A DNA stretch of 64,000 nucleotides from Agrypnia vestita (GCA_016648135.1 JADDOH010010121.1:1-64000); one strand, 5' to 3'. Shown: positions 43,045 to 55,357, numbered from the stretch's first letter. A program made the numbers and translations. The notes: generated from the letters alone by a model not told the origin.

Positions 43045-45083
43045 AAAGATATATTTTTATTTATTTCAACGGTATTAAACCTAATATAATAAAATAAATT
43101 TTGTATCTAGATATGCACTGTACGTACATTGTTTGTATAAATATATACATGTATGTACAATTCATTTGCAAATTCATACATTTTACATACCAAAATACAT
43201 TTTATTTTTATTAAATTTATTTTTGTTAAATTCTGACCTTACGGGTGTGATTGAAATAATACTTCTTCTTTATTTGTCTAAAGCAACGTAATAGCAACAA
43301 TAGCGACCGTGGAAATCTGACATGTGTCAATCGGTTGACACTCCTTTTATCTCTCATCTGAGCCGAGAATGTCGACACCATTAACCCCATTCATTGGTTA
43401 TTGATGACGACATCAACTACGAATCAGTTACCGACTGAATGAGGACATTATGTAATGACCTATTAAAAGACACAGAAATGAGCTCACGCGAAACCTTGCG
43501 ATCTGTCAAATTACCCCTACCTACCGACATTACATTGTAGATGAATAAATTTAATTGTAAACACTTTTTTATTTAACACATGCAAAAAATTAATCTTACA
43601 TAATGAAAAAAGTGATATTAAAGAAAATATGTGAAGCGAGAGTTATAGAATTTAGAATTTGTTGAATTCTGTACAAAATTTGAATGTAAGATTGTATAAT
43701 GTTAAAAAAAACAACAAAAAAGACATCCAAAAATGTATACACATAAACACAAAGATTAATTAACTCGAACATATTTATCTCCTCCATGCGGTTAGTTCGT
43801 TAGTTGTATATTCAGTGTGTTTGGATACAGCGCACTCACACATCGCACACGTAAACGTATGCTGCGAGTGTGTGGGAATATTTCCATGGACCGGAGTATC
43901 TTTTCCTTTGACGGAATTTCCAGCAGGGCGTGTCTGCGGCAGAGGAGTGGGCGGAGGGTGGGGGGAGGGGGGGTATTGACGTCACGGCAGGTCACCCCGA
44001 CGGGAGAAAAGGGTGTCAGAGGTTCCACATTCTACGGATGACAGGGTGAAAAAAACATTTTTTTGCAATAAAAAAATATACTGTATACTTCTATGTAAAT
44101 GATACTCTAATGAGGTAAGTTAATAGAACTCCATAATAGGGTAATCTCACATCTTACAGATATCTATGAAAATATGTGAAATAAATTCAGAAAAATAAAT
44201 TATATTTTGTAACTCAGTATGGATGGTGTGGGATAATGTTTTCATTGTTAATTTTTTGATAAAAATCTTAAAAAATATGAATCACTAAAACGCAATGTGA
44301 TTGGTCGTGACTCGTGACGTTGTTTGGCTAGAATTATAGACAAAACATACGCGATCTATGGTGTTTGTCACTGTAATTTGTTTCGTTTCTATGGTAACCG
44401 TTCGTCTTTGCTTTGTTTTTACTGGTGTTTGCATGTTTTTTTTATGGATTTTTGCCGTGTTTGTGACCTATTTTAATAAAATAACTATCTAAGAACACAT
44501 TTAAAATATTGGAGGAAATAGCTTACCGAAATTAGACGTTTCAATGATGGATTCATTTTTCAGTTTTCAGAAATGAATTTCTTCTTTTGGGTACCATATA
44601 ATATCTACAAAACTATTTCCCTGGCATTATGGACATACTATACAAAAAAGCCGACTTGTTTTGTAAAAAAATGAATGAACGTTTAAATACGCGAATTTGC
44701 TGTTACGTATTATACGTCAGATAATATAAAAAGACATGCCAAATGTTGTGAAAATAAGTGTTTTGGTGGGAGTTTAAAATCGTGATTTTCAAAATCATTT
44801 TTTAATGTTAATAGACATATTAAAAGAAAATATTTTCATAAACGTATTTTATAAACCAAGTTAAGATTTTTCTATTAAAAAAAATGCGAAATTACTCTAT
44901 TACACATAGGGAAATAAAGACACCTTTTTCACACGCGTTTCCCTTATGAGGGTATTATCAATCTAAATATTTTCAACAGGTTGTATTTATTTGAAAACTA
45001 TTGAAAAGAGATGTTGTATAGTTAAAAAATACCGTCATTGTTGGTAGTGTTTAAAATTTATTCTTGGATGGGTGCGATTACCT
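43045..45083. other. Intergenic; one hammerhead-like module, no gene
   Basis: Includes 44937-44962 (minus strand): TTGATAA, TA, a CCCT-CATA-AGGG hairpin and GAAAC. A GC-rich patch lies at 43900-44030. GTTTCTATGGTAAC at 44385-44398 matches the RFX X-box consensus by eye. No reading frame with domain signal. Confidence 0.45.
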
Positions 45084-45091
45084 ATATTACC

Positions 45092-45305
45092 CAGGGGCGT
45101 GCAGTGGGAGCAAGAAGCATGACATAATTGGAAAAAAATCTAAATTAAATAAGTAATTATCTGGCAGAATATTATGAAATATTAAAATCTGAATAATATG
45201 TTAATTATTGTAATATGAATATTACGAGATATCTCTTATTTGGGTTTCTTTTCAAAATATACGCTTAGGAAAAGTCATGCTTCTTGTTCCCACTGCACGC
45301 CCCTG
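45092..45305. mobile_element. hAT-type MITE, complete
   Basis: This 214-bp element has ~30-bp inverted ends starting CAGGGGCGTGCAGTGGGAGC. Flanking 8-mers ATATTACC (45084-45091) and ATAGTACC (45306-45313) match at 7 of 8, the size of a hAT target duplication. Relics of the same terminal repeat are at 16.3, 26.6 and 45.32 kb. Confidence 0.8.
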
Positions 45306-45510
45306 ATAGTACCTACCTACCAGGCGCGTGAAGTGAGTACATTATATTATCATAAGTAATATTATATTTAGTTAAAAATATTCAAATTAAATATTTACCA
45401 GTCGTAAACCCGTTTAATATCACGGGAAATGATAATAATTAATAACGACCCTTACATGTAACTTGAGCCGCGCGTTGATTGACGTGTCGCACTCGGGCGC
45501 CCGGGCCTCA

Positions 45511-45553
45511 GCTTGAATTACAACAACAGCCTTACTGTTGTTGTAATTCAAGC
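45511..45553. repeat. 19-bp-arm perfect hairpin
   Basis: GCTTGAATTACAACAACAG, five bases, then its exact complement. Lies at the right side of a GC-rich patch. Confidence 0.75.
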
Positions 45554-45934
45554 CTAATTCCAGTACGGGCAGACATTAATTAAATTTATAAAATTAGAGA
45601 TTTATTTAATATAACATTCGTCATTCAACCGTTCAACTTCAAACCCGAACCGGCCGCTTCACGCATGTTGCTACGGCTGCCTTTCCTTGGACCGCCAAAA
45701 AGATAGTATAAATGTATACGAGGGCTTAGCAAAGATGTAAGCTTTGTTTTTTCCATTGTCAGCTCGAAAAATTAATCAAATCGTATATTTTTTTAACAAA
45801 CGAGGTGTAAAAATTATTTTAAAATACATTAAGATATTATTTAATGTGTAGAAATATTATACCTACAAGATATCTCATAGCTAGTAGAAAAAACTTCGGG
45901 AGAGTCTTTTTCGTGTAATTATTAATAGAAAATA

Positions 45935-46130
45935 TTTTTCACACTTTGGGTGAAATGTCGACAGTTACGGAGATAAGCGACATCAAAGTTTGCATTTTTT
46001 TTCAATATTTTTGACTTATTTACAGTAAAAAGTTGGACTACAACTATTACTTAATATCTTATATGGAATATTCATTTTTTGATTGCTTTGATACAAGTCA
46101 AGTAAAATTATTAAAGACAAAGTTACGACT
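45935..46130 (+). mobile_element. Fragment of the large foldback element
   Basis: Contains CGACATCAAAGTTTGCATTT and TTCAATATTTTTGACTTATT, collinear with the left arm of the 681-bp foldback at 57.7-58.4 kb. No right arm here. Confidence 0.55.
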
Positions 46131-46196
46131 GGAGATGTTATGGTTCAGATAAATAACGAAAAATAAGTAGTTAAAACAATAAAAATCCGAAAAAGT

Positions 46197-46445
46197 TAAT
46201 ATATCGGACATGTTATGAGTCATCCAGAGAAGTACGAGATCTTGTACCTATTAATGCAGGGAAAGATTGGTAGAAGTCAGGGTCCTGAAAGGAGACCATC
46301 ATGGATGAAAAACCTGAGACAGTGGTTTGGCAAGTCTACTGAATAGCTATTTCGGGCCGCAGAAATTAAAATGATGTAATTAACATGATACTTAATGTTT
46401 TTTGAACGCATAGGGCACAAGAAAAAGAAATTTTAATTTATTTAA
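46197..46445 (+). pseudogene. LINE 3' fragment related to the 30-kb element
   Basis: YIGHVMSHPEKYEILYLLMQ, GKIGRSQGPERRPSWMKNLR and LFRAAE align with YLGHVLRGEKYELL, GKIEGRRGVGRRQISWLRN and LFRAAQ of the 30-kb reverse transcriptase. A purine-rich AAGAAAAAGAAA tail follows. One stop inside. Confidence 0.75.
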
Positions 46446-47079
46446 TATATTTTCGCATTTCAATGGGCTTCCATTATCAGGGCTATGTAATGAGCTTCTG
46501 AAATATGTTTCGAAACATCGTCTACAATAGAAACCGATCCGTTGCAGGAGAATTTTATTATCATATAAGCAACTTTAATGTTTTAAAAGGATGGCTGTCC
46601 AGACGAGATGTGATTATGGTAACCCTGAACGTAGCTCTACTGTAAGGGTAGGTGGTTGTGGAGAGGGTAAGGGGTGAGAAGGCTTTCAAACACCGCGGCT
46701 TATCCCGACCCATGTCTGCACAAAACACAAGGGAAACCTCCGAGAAATTAACGTAAAGATAGTTATAAAAAGGTATTTTCCATCGAATAGATATTCTCAT
46801 CCTCTGATGTAGGTTCTTACTAAATTTCTTATTTATTGTACATTTATAGGCATTTGTCTAATATTGCTCAACAATTGTAAACAATATCGAAACATGTTTG
46901 TTGGCTTTATGATTTTATTGAATCTAGAAAATTTTATTCAATACTTGTTCTTAAAAACAAAATAAAGAAACTAGAATTACGTCATCTTTGTTTAGATATG
47001 TGTTTTATTATGGCGACAGAAGATCCTGAATCTTGCGTGTAGGTACCTTTATACATACCCATTTTAAGAATATAAGTTT

Positions 47080-47300
47080 ATTTATAAACAAAGTTACTGG
47101 ACGCAAAATTTGACTGGAACACTTCTTTGTAATTCGGACTGATTCACCACTGGAACATTCCACAAGCGGGTACGTTTTATTTACATAGTTTCACAGTTCG
47201 CTTGTTTCTCGCTGTTTCTATGACTTTTGTCCTCTTTGATCAATCGCAGCTGTCAAAGTAAGAATGACTTAACTCCTCTGCCGCGACGTATTTTATAAAT
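47080..47300 (+). repeat. Dispersed repeat Z, copy 2 (partial)
   Basis: GTTACTGGACGCAAAATTTG and TGGAACACTTC start, ending with CGACGTATTTTATAAATAAGG. Same blocks as 8.6-9.0 and 50.6-50.9 kb, poorly conserved between. Confidence 0.4.
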
Positions 47301-48049
47301 AAGGATCCGATTATCTCAAAGTTTCTGATATAATTTCGTGTTATCCACATCTTTTTAAAACATTTTAAAATAATTCAATCTTATGTGCAGTTACTCGATT
47401 ATGTGCGATTTCCCTCGACTTCAGAATCACGGGACAATGTTTATCCGCGATGTTACTTCTAAATAATGGTATTAAAGAATACCTTGCAATCGTAAATTAT
47501 ATTTAATTTCTGTTCTGAGTCTAATTTAAAATAAAAATTAAATTGTAATATGCTTACTGACAACCATACGTAATAGTGCGTGTAGATTAAGAAGTATTTG
47601 AAAACATCTACATAGGTTTTAATAAGATAGTACACGGGATTCTATAAAATACCATTCAATAAGGCATTTTTGTGAGTAGTTTTGATAAACAGTAGGTGAT
47701 AAACCTGGTTCTGAAAGCCTTTAGAATATACGATAATTTATTTATTTACGCCCAAAGGGCTTTTACAAGTAATAATATGAATATACAATAGATGTAACAA
47801 AATAGTGTGGTTGAACATTGTAACTTAAATTTGTTAAAATAAAATACAATACGACAATACTGTTTAAAAAAAAAAGGATTAATTAATTCATTGCAGGCTT
47901 GTACATGAAAAATAGTAATATACAATAAATATAGTATAATAGAGCAATATATTGTAATTTCAATATGTTAAAATAAAATCTATTTAATTTTTTTTTCTAT
48001 ATCGGTATCAATATTGAAATGTCATGAGAATTTGAGGAATTCAGATAGC

Positions 48050-48245
48050 TGTTCCATGTCTCTTAGAGGGTATTCCGAAGCAGGATTCTCCTACACCTTT
48101 GATGTGAATAATTTTATGTATGTTTAATATTTGCTTTTGTTTATGTATATTTATATATTCCTAACTTATTTCTAACATTTACGAATTAAATTTGTGTTTG
48201 TAATGTAAATGTTATATAAAAAATTAATAAATTGAAATTGAAATT
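48050..48245 (+). pseudogene. LINE 3' end with TTGAAA-type tail, copy 1
   Basis: The short coding end RVFRSRILLHL and stop, a 3' UTR, and an AATTGAAATTGAAATTT tail match the end of the longer copy at 60.7-61.3 kb. Confidence 0.7.
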
Positions 48246-48639
48246 TAAAATCAACGGAACAAATGACGAAATTTTCTATTAGATGCGACAGGTAAGTATG
48301 TGTGATTGTCAGATGCAAAAACGACGTAGAAAGGTTCGTAAATCACTACTACCATCTAGATGGAATTTTGTAAACTGGGATGGATAAAGTAAAAAGTTTT
48401 CTGCCAGAAGTGATGTCGATACTCTACGACTAAGCTCTTGTGATTAGGATTAACGCAACCTTTGACACAATACAAATAACCATGGCGTATAAATCATTGA
48501 TTTTCTAGCGGAAAATTTTATTATTGAAACCATTTTCGACTCATCTACCGATCTAAGTAAGATTAAGATTTAAGTAAGTTTTATGAATGACGATATGTCT
48601 CGGATATCTGCCGTTTTTTATATATTGTAACATGTCATC

Positions 48640-48735
48640 CCGACAAACCCGCGCAGAACAAAGCAGCGCAAAACAATCCGGACAATGCCGCGACGATAAA
48701 GCCGCGTCGATATTGCCGCGCGAATCAATATAATA
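48640..48735. repeat. CCGCG-phased 14-bp minisatellite
   Basis: Three clean 14-base units start with CCGCG (CCGCGACGATAAAG, CCGCGTCGATATTG, CCGCGCGAATCAAT), preceded by more diverged units. GC-rich within AT-rich DNA. Confidence 0.6.
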
Positions 48736-48904
48736 AAATTAAATATTTTTTTAAACTTAATTTCATTTTGTGGGCAGCCTATCAATCTTATTATAATATA
48801 ATTACTTCAGAAATGTCGCTGTATTTGGAAAATTTCTATTACTAGTACCAAAACAAAAACGAAGGTTAGGCACTTTTTTATTTTTTGGTCGCTTCTTGCC
48901 TCTG

Positions 48905-49070
48905 GTTTACTTTTTTTTACGCTTCAACAGGCCAGAAGGCCCAATTACAGAAGCGACATACATCTTAAAACACACAATTGAGTAAATCACATAGATTAAA
49001 TTGTGACCTCACCGGGAATCGAACCCGGAACCCTCAGTGTGAGAAGCCAGTGTCATATCTACTGCTTATT
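48905..49070 (-). mobile_element. tRNA-derived SINE, family A, copy 4
   Basis: The minus strand has B box GGGTTCGATTCCCGG, AGGTCACAATTTAATC, GTGATTTACTCAA and GGCCTGTTGAAGCG. The A box is damaged at the right end. Confidence 0.8.
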
Positions 49071-49079
49071 TTCTAAGGT

Positions 49080-49270
49080 CTCGTCTCACTTGTCAAAATA
49101 ACTCTATATTCAGCTCGATGCCGGCGGTTACTTATAGATACTCGATGCTCTCGAATATTCCGGAATAGTTTAGTTAATTCTAAAGTTATATAGAATGTTC
49201 GAAATATTCGATTATGTGTAATTCTTATACTCTGTAATGTTTTATACTCTCGTGACATATTATAAATAGT
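49080..49270 (+). repeat. Dispersed repeat Z, copy 3 (3' part)
   Basis: GTTACTTATAGATACTCGATG, TCTCGAATATTCCGG and later blocks match 9.0-9.1 kb. Confidence 0.45.
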
Positions 49271-49275
49271 CAATT

Positions 49276-49546
49276 GGGTCATTCTCTTTTCTGTTGTACT
49301 TAAACTATCCCTATCCATTTTCGTGACGTAGTGGAATTTAAAAATGTTAATTTTTGTTTTGTTAAATAATATAGGTTTGATGACACCTTCTCATAATAAT
49401 ACGATCTCAAAAGTTTTAAAAACTGTAAACAAATGAGGTTTTGATTGTATTTAATAAAGAATAAAAAATACATTTGTGTCATGACAGAGTTGTTTATTAC
49501 TGTTGGGATTTTGTACCAAACAAGACAATAAAAAAGAGAATGACCC
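49276..49546. mobile_element. MITE with GGGTCATTCTCTTTT ends
   Basis: This 271-bp unit has ~15-20-bp inverted ends (GGGTCATTCTCTTTT / AAAAGAGAATGACCC), flanked on both sides by AATT (49272-49275, 49547-49550). The minus-strand open frame inside is AT-driven. Superfamily not assigned. Confidence 0.6.
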
Positions 49547-50244
49547 AATTAAACTCAAAAGAAAACGTTGCGAAAAAAATGGCGGAATACTAAGGGTCAT
49601 TTAATAGTAATGAACGAGCATAATCAATGGAATGTGGTGTTTTATCCTCTGCATATTCGAGCGGAAAAACAGCGTGGTGATAAATAAGTCATTAATAAAT
49701 AACCTACAGCAAATTTGTACATTTCTTTCATTAAAATGAAACGCAATATTTTTCACATACCGTTATATAATATACATACGCACAAGTTAAAAAGAAAACT
49801 CTTTCAAGTATGGGATGGCCTTTTACCAAAACTGGAGCTGGAAGGGGATGAAATAATAATATATAGAATAGCCGAGATGAAGTGTAGGGATGCTGAATAA
49901 AAATACGGGTCTTTTCAGACAGCGCATCTTTCAGTAGCAATACCTTTCATGCTTTCATTACCCCAGGGAACTATAGACTACAGACTCCAGCGCGAGTCTA
50001 GAGTCTCTTCATTACGTAGGCGGGTAGCTACCGCTGAAATCATGGTGAATGCTGAAATATTCCGGACGTATGTATTTTTACTTTTGTCCTTTTTTTATGT
50101 GAGAGCATGGCGTTATTGTAATTAAAAATTTCCATACACATATTTTGCATGCTCGTGTATCGCACCTTAGCGCAAGATCACCTTTGCAAAATATGCATTC
50201 TGAGATAATGCGGTTTCAAGTTTTATGTTCTCGTAATTAAAGTA

Positions 50245-50525
50245 CACTCAAATGAGAGAATGTCTCGAAGTTACTGACGCTTATTGGCGCTTATCGAGAA
50301 ATCACAGTTACGTGGCTGGGACACGTCTTGCGGATGCCGGCAGATAGACTGCCAAAGCGGGTATTCCAGGCAAGACCAGAAGGCAGAAGACCGAGGGGCT
50401 GTCCTAGTAGGAGCTGGCGGAAACAGTTGCAGAGAGCAAAGCCCAAGACAGGAAAGGTGAAACCTTTTATGTGGTGCAGGGACCCCGACCCAATAGAATA
50501 AGGGATTGAAGAAGAAGAAGTAATT
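50245..50525 (+). pseudogene. LINE 3' fragment with (GAA)n tail, copy 3
   Basis: YREITVTWLGHVLRMPADRL, FQARPEGRRPRGCPS, then a deletion and AKPKTG, ending AAGAAGAAGAAG. Same family as 28.7 and 29.3 kb. This copy keeps the HVLRMP segment that the 28.7-kb copy lost, so both are internally deleted relative to a parent. Confidence 0.75.
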
Positions 50526-50599
50526 AAAAGTGTTCTGTAAGCATGCTTTTGCATATCAATATGACAAAATGTTGTCATGGGATCTTGGCTGTGAGAGGC

Positions 50600-51075
50600 A
50601 AATAAAATACTTACAATTATATAGATTTTTATTTAATACGCAAAGCCACTGGACACAAATTTAATTGGAGCACTTTTCTTTAATGCACACTATTTTTTTA
50701 GATTATTTCACACACTTATTTACTAGTTTTAGTACTGCACTGTTTTTCTATCGCAAAGTAGAAAATCTTATCTGCTCCGTTTCGCACGTAAGTACTCGCG
50801 CCGAATATTTGTTGCTTGGTCACACACGTGCTGGCCACACTACTTTATTTATAGTCTTCTATGTCGCACTTGTCAAAACAGTAAACTCACTCACCGTGCG
50901 CGCGCTCGCTCTTTTATACAAAATATGTTGATTTTGCGATGCCTCGAAAACGTTCTACACAGTTCTAGTAATCCCTCCACATTTCCAGTAGCCTTTGCAT
51001 ACTTTCAGTGACTAGAGAATAAATCAGTCGTTTCCAGATTCGTGTGGACCGTTCGAGAAACTTCATTAGTGCTTT
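50600..51075 (+). repeat. Dispersed repeat Z, copy 4
   Basis: CACTGGACACAAATTTAATT, GGAGCACTTTTC, then a GC-rich CGCGCGCTCGCTC part, and GATGCCTCGAAAACGTTC. Matches the 8.6-9.1 kb copy in block order. Confidence 0.5.
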
Positions 51076-51759
51076 CTTATTTCTTATAACAAAACTAGCA
51101 CATTTTAAAGGGGATATTCTTGCTTGGATATTCTAGCAAGAAATGGGGAAAAAAGTATTAAATGCCAATGTACACTTTCCACTGTAAAATAATAATGGAA
51201 AGTCGTATAAAGTTGATCATATGTGTACGTTCCAGCTCCGAAAAAGAACTGATCAATGTCTAACCGACTATCAAATCCGTTTCCGGAACCAAACTGAAAT
51301 AACTAGCGCCGACAAAGTAAAAAACCATAAAGATTTCTATTCACCTTTACCGGCTAAAATATCTGAATCGTAGATAGTTTGAAATGAAGAAGTTTATCTG
51401 TTTCAAATGCTTCTGGAAAATTCACTAAAGCAAAGAAAGCTTTTAGAATTTCACTTTCCCTGGCGAGGTCGCCATTAGATTATATTTATATTAAATAAAA
51501 CACGTTTAATTTGATTATGCATAGTTAAAGAGAATTTTTTTCGAAAAAAACAAACAAAAGAAGATCTAAAACGACCACGATGCTCCGTAGCTATCTCGAC
51601 AACTGATTCCAAAAAATGCTCCGTTTTTTCGAAAATTTCCTTTTATAGGTGCCTATAGCCATTCGATATTTATTTTTCAAAATAATACATAAACTTATCA
51701 TTTTTGTTCCAACCATTTCAACATTCAAATTTTTTCATAAATAAAAATAATTTTAGCAA

Positions 51760-51975
51760 GTTCTTACTCGCATAATCATCATCATCATCACTCTTGGCAC
51801 TATAACCCTTGGTGGGTCTTGGCTTCCTAAGAGTCTTCCTCCAGTCATCTCGGTCTAGTGCCAGCTCTCTCCAGTTCCGAAGCTCTAGCTCTAAGGCAGA
51901 GATGTCTTTCAGGACGTTGTCACTCCATCTAAATTTTGGCCTTCTTAAGCTCCTTCGCCCTTTTGGCCTTGAGTT
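51760..51975 (-). pseudogene. LINE 3' fragment with (GAT)n tail
   Basis: The minus strand reads RPKGRRSLRRPKFRWSDNVL, ALELELRNWRELALDRDDWR, PTKGYSAKSDDDDD: the GRRxxxRPKxRWxD ... AxDRxxWR end of a LINE protein. GATGATGATGAT follows. A different lineage from the GAA-tailed copies. Confidence 0.75.
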
Positions 51976-51979
51976 CAGT

Positions 51980-52312
51980 TGACAATTTTCAATAAAATAT
52001 TGTCTTTTCAGTCCGAAATGTGGACTGGCAGGGTACATGTCTCATATTAAATTTTTTTTCTTCTTATAAATACGGGTAGTCCCTGAGTAAGGACGATTCA
52101 CACTTACGACAGAAAAAATATTTTTCACAATATAAAATATATTAAGCAATTCATATTTTGGTACCATGTTTAAAATGTTAATACTTAACAATTTTTTATT
52201 AATCAATTAGAAAAGACAAACACAAAAATAAAATTAACGAAAATATATTTTTGCTGCTACCGGGATTCGAACCAACGGACCTCCTCTGTATCCGGGAACA
52301 GTGCGATAATAC
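51980..52312 (-). mobile_element. tRNA-derived SINE, family B, copy 2
   Basis: The minus strand starts with a damaged A box and B box GGTTCGAATCCCGG at about 52260. The body is shared over ~330 bp with 53.97-54.32 kb, down to AAAAGACAATATTTTATTG. It abuts the LINE fragment at 51.97 kb. Confidence 0.75.
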
Positions 52313-52319
52313 TTAAATT

Positions 52320-53965
52320 AATATTCGCATCAAAAATAAAATAGATAATTTTTTTAAGTAAATAAAGAAGTACATAATATGAAAATTGTATTAATTTCGA
52401 ATATATTTTCATTATGTATTATCATTATACAGCATTGCCAAATTAAGTTTTATAAATTCGCTTAGGAATGAAATATTTTGGAAGCAACAATATGGTCCGT
52501 AGTAGAAATAATGATGTTCGAAAAAGACATTTCTAACTCAAATATGTAAATTTTTTTTGAAAGGCTTATCTTTTATAATTTTTTTTATCGCTGATTCAAT
52601 TATATTCATTTTTTAATCCCACAATTTTCTCGGCATCTAAGAGCCGCTACAAATTCTGTAGTTTTTTTTACCAGACCATCTAAATATTTCACGAAGTTTC
52701 TTGAAAATTTTCTCCATCATCGAATTCCCCCTCTCCATCACTCGTCGCGGATCAATCCTGTTGCAATATTTTTTTGAAGTGGGAATAACGTTCAGACGAG
52801 GGCTATTAAATCTTGTCCAATATATCCTCGCTAATTCGTGACCACGATCTGCATGCAATAGTCTACATTTGAATACATATTCTTACTCCAGCGAAGATTT
52901 ATGTTATTCAAAATATTATGAAAAAATACGCTTATCAGGCCATTTCTCATTTCCCCAGAAATCATGTTTTGTTTAATGCACATTTGCATATATAAAGAAT
53001 TTGCTCACTACATAGAATTTACGTAAATCTTCTATGCAGTGTGTCCGGTAACCAATGTCGGAGCCTTTAATAGCATAAAATATTATCAATTTCTTCGACA
53101 AAACATACCCTATACGTAAAAAAACTTTTTTCCGTATTTTTTTAACAATTGATTTTGGTCCCTTTTTTTAAATTTTGGTGAAGTACTTAACGTAATATTG
53201 ATTCTTATTATTACTCCCTTTCTTTTAATGTCTAACTCGTAGCGTGTGCTTGCTTGCTTGACGAAAAAACTTTGGATCGATTTTTAACCCTTTTCTCATG
53301 ATCAAATCGAGCTGAAACTTTGCAGGTAGACTGTATATCTATATAATGCAGATTATGGTGATTTATGTAAATTTTAAAATATTTGAAGATTAAATAATAT
53401 TTTATTTATTCATATCTATGCAATTAAAATCTGCAATAATAATTGTACTATGCCTTTGTCGCTAGAAAAATCTATGTTGAGACAGGTAAGTAATCGATGG
53501 TAGGAATATTAATTGAAAAATATATTAAAAAATAAAATACATGTAACTATGTACATAAAACTATTTTTATATGATATTTGCGTCGGCTTTAGCTGCTCAT
53601 TATCTAAACTTAATAATATATTAACTAAGCTAATTATCTTTAATACTTATTAATTCCCATGCAATAGAGGCCACACCAGAAAGTTTATTAAAAGAGCATT
53701 TAGGGATGTAAATATCAGAAACATTATATTACATTACACAGTTTACAAATATAATAGTATTTTTCAAATAATGTTTTTTTTTCAAAACAAAGATGTCGCT
53801 TGTTACGAGCCTTACCGAATCTATGGACGCCTCGCTTATTTCCGAGAATAAGAAGTTGACGAGATAGAATATGACAGCCTTCACTGAGGGCATTCAAATG
53901 CCATAAAAGGACAACAAGGGTTTTGACAAATCTCTCATAAGATCATATTTTCGATCATTTTTTTC
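52320..53965. other. Intergenic, no gene recognised
   Basis: Holds the 53.45-kb copy of the short ACTATGCC...TCGCTAGAA repeat and a GTCCGGTAACC segment at 53043, shared with 7.23 kb. The frame at 52637-52858 has no domain. Confidence 0.5.
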
Positions 53966-53967
53966 CA

Positions 53968-54325
53968 CCGACGATTTTCAATAAAATATTGTCTTTTCAG
54001 TCCGAAATATGGAATGGCAGGATACATATCTCGTATTTAAAAAATGTTTTCTTGTAAATAAGGGCGGTCCCCGAGTAACGACGATTCACACTTACTACAA
54101 AAAATATATTTTTCACAATATAAAATATATTAAGCAATTCATGTTTTGGTACCATGCTTAAACTGTTAATACTTAACAAATTCTTATTAATCAATTAGAT
54201 AAAACATACAGAAAAATCAAATTAACGAAAAAATATTTTAGATGCTACCGGGATTCGAACCAACGGACCTCCACTCTATCCGGGAATGGCGCGTGATCCA
54301 ATTTCGCCACGGCAACTTGGTAAAT
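53968..54325 (-). mobile_element. tRNA-derived SINE, family B, copy 3 (best head)
   Basis: The minus strand has A box TGGCGAAATTGG (exact consensus), B box GGTTCGAATCCCGG, and the same ~330-bp body as 51.98-52.31 kb. Confidence 0.8.
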
Positions 54326-54752
54326 TAAATTAAAATTGAATTGCAACTTCACAGTAATAATGTGTTTTCTTTAATGTAGTTAATACTTATTTGAAATGAA
54401 AGCTGACTTTTATGTTTATTAGGAAATATGAAATTATTTAAGTAAATAAATTTAAAAAAATATGTGTAAAAATAAACAATAAATGTGGAGGCGTTCACTT
54501 TGTGGAAATCCATTTTAAATAATTCTAAAACACCATTGTTTTTTTACTGTTTTTATAATAAACACTTTATAATACACAATTTATAACATTGTATACACAA
54601 AATAATAGCTTAAATTATTTAATGCAACACTCCATTTTACTCCTTCTCATAATTTTCCCTCTCCCACCACCTAAATACCCCTCCATTTCCACTGGACCCG
54701 CAACCCATACCTACACCAAACGCACACTCTCACATAATTTAGTCTACGCTCA

Positions 54753-54781
54753 CCTGATGAAAGAAATGTAAGTTTCTAAAT
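54753..54781 (+). other. Hammerhead-like module, PLE end
   Basis: CTGATGA, spacer A, AGAAA-TGTAAG-TTTCT hairpin, then TAAATC (GAAAC decayed). A C-rich tract lies upstream (54650-54720), as in the 17.5-kb PLE. Confidence 0.5.
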
Positions 54782-55357
54782 CATGTAGTGAATGTTGAAT
54801 GAAAGAAATGGAAGTCAAATGGAAAAATAAAATAGTGTTTTCATTTATAATTATACTAAATACCCGTGAGAACATTCCTGTATATGACGAATATATTAAT
54901 TCCCCACCTGCGAAAGACCTGTGAAATGTTACGAACCTTTCAACTTGTTAAAGTTAATTGATATTTTATATAACGTACCTAATTATATTTTTATGTAAAG
55001 CTCAGAAAAAAAAGAGGCTGACAAATTATTCCTTCTTTGAGAATTTATCCAAGAATTGAGTATTTTTCATTGGCGAACAAAAATGAAGGCAGACCTTCGA
55101 TTTGTAGACTAGAATGTATTAAATGCAGTTTATTTGAATAGCCTAGTGCTGAGTAATTTAGAAAATTAATGATACTAAAAAATGCGAAAAATGGCGTCCG
55201 GAATAAAAAAAATGGACGTCATTTTTGAACCGAATACAATAAGTTTAAAAAACGATTTTTTTCTAAGATGGGCAAGCAACTAGTGCCGGACCACTTGAAA
55301 TTGATCGAAACCCAATAAGACAAAACATTTTACAAGGTCAATGCAATACAATGAAGT

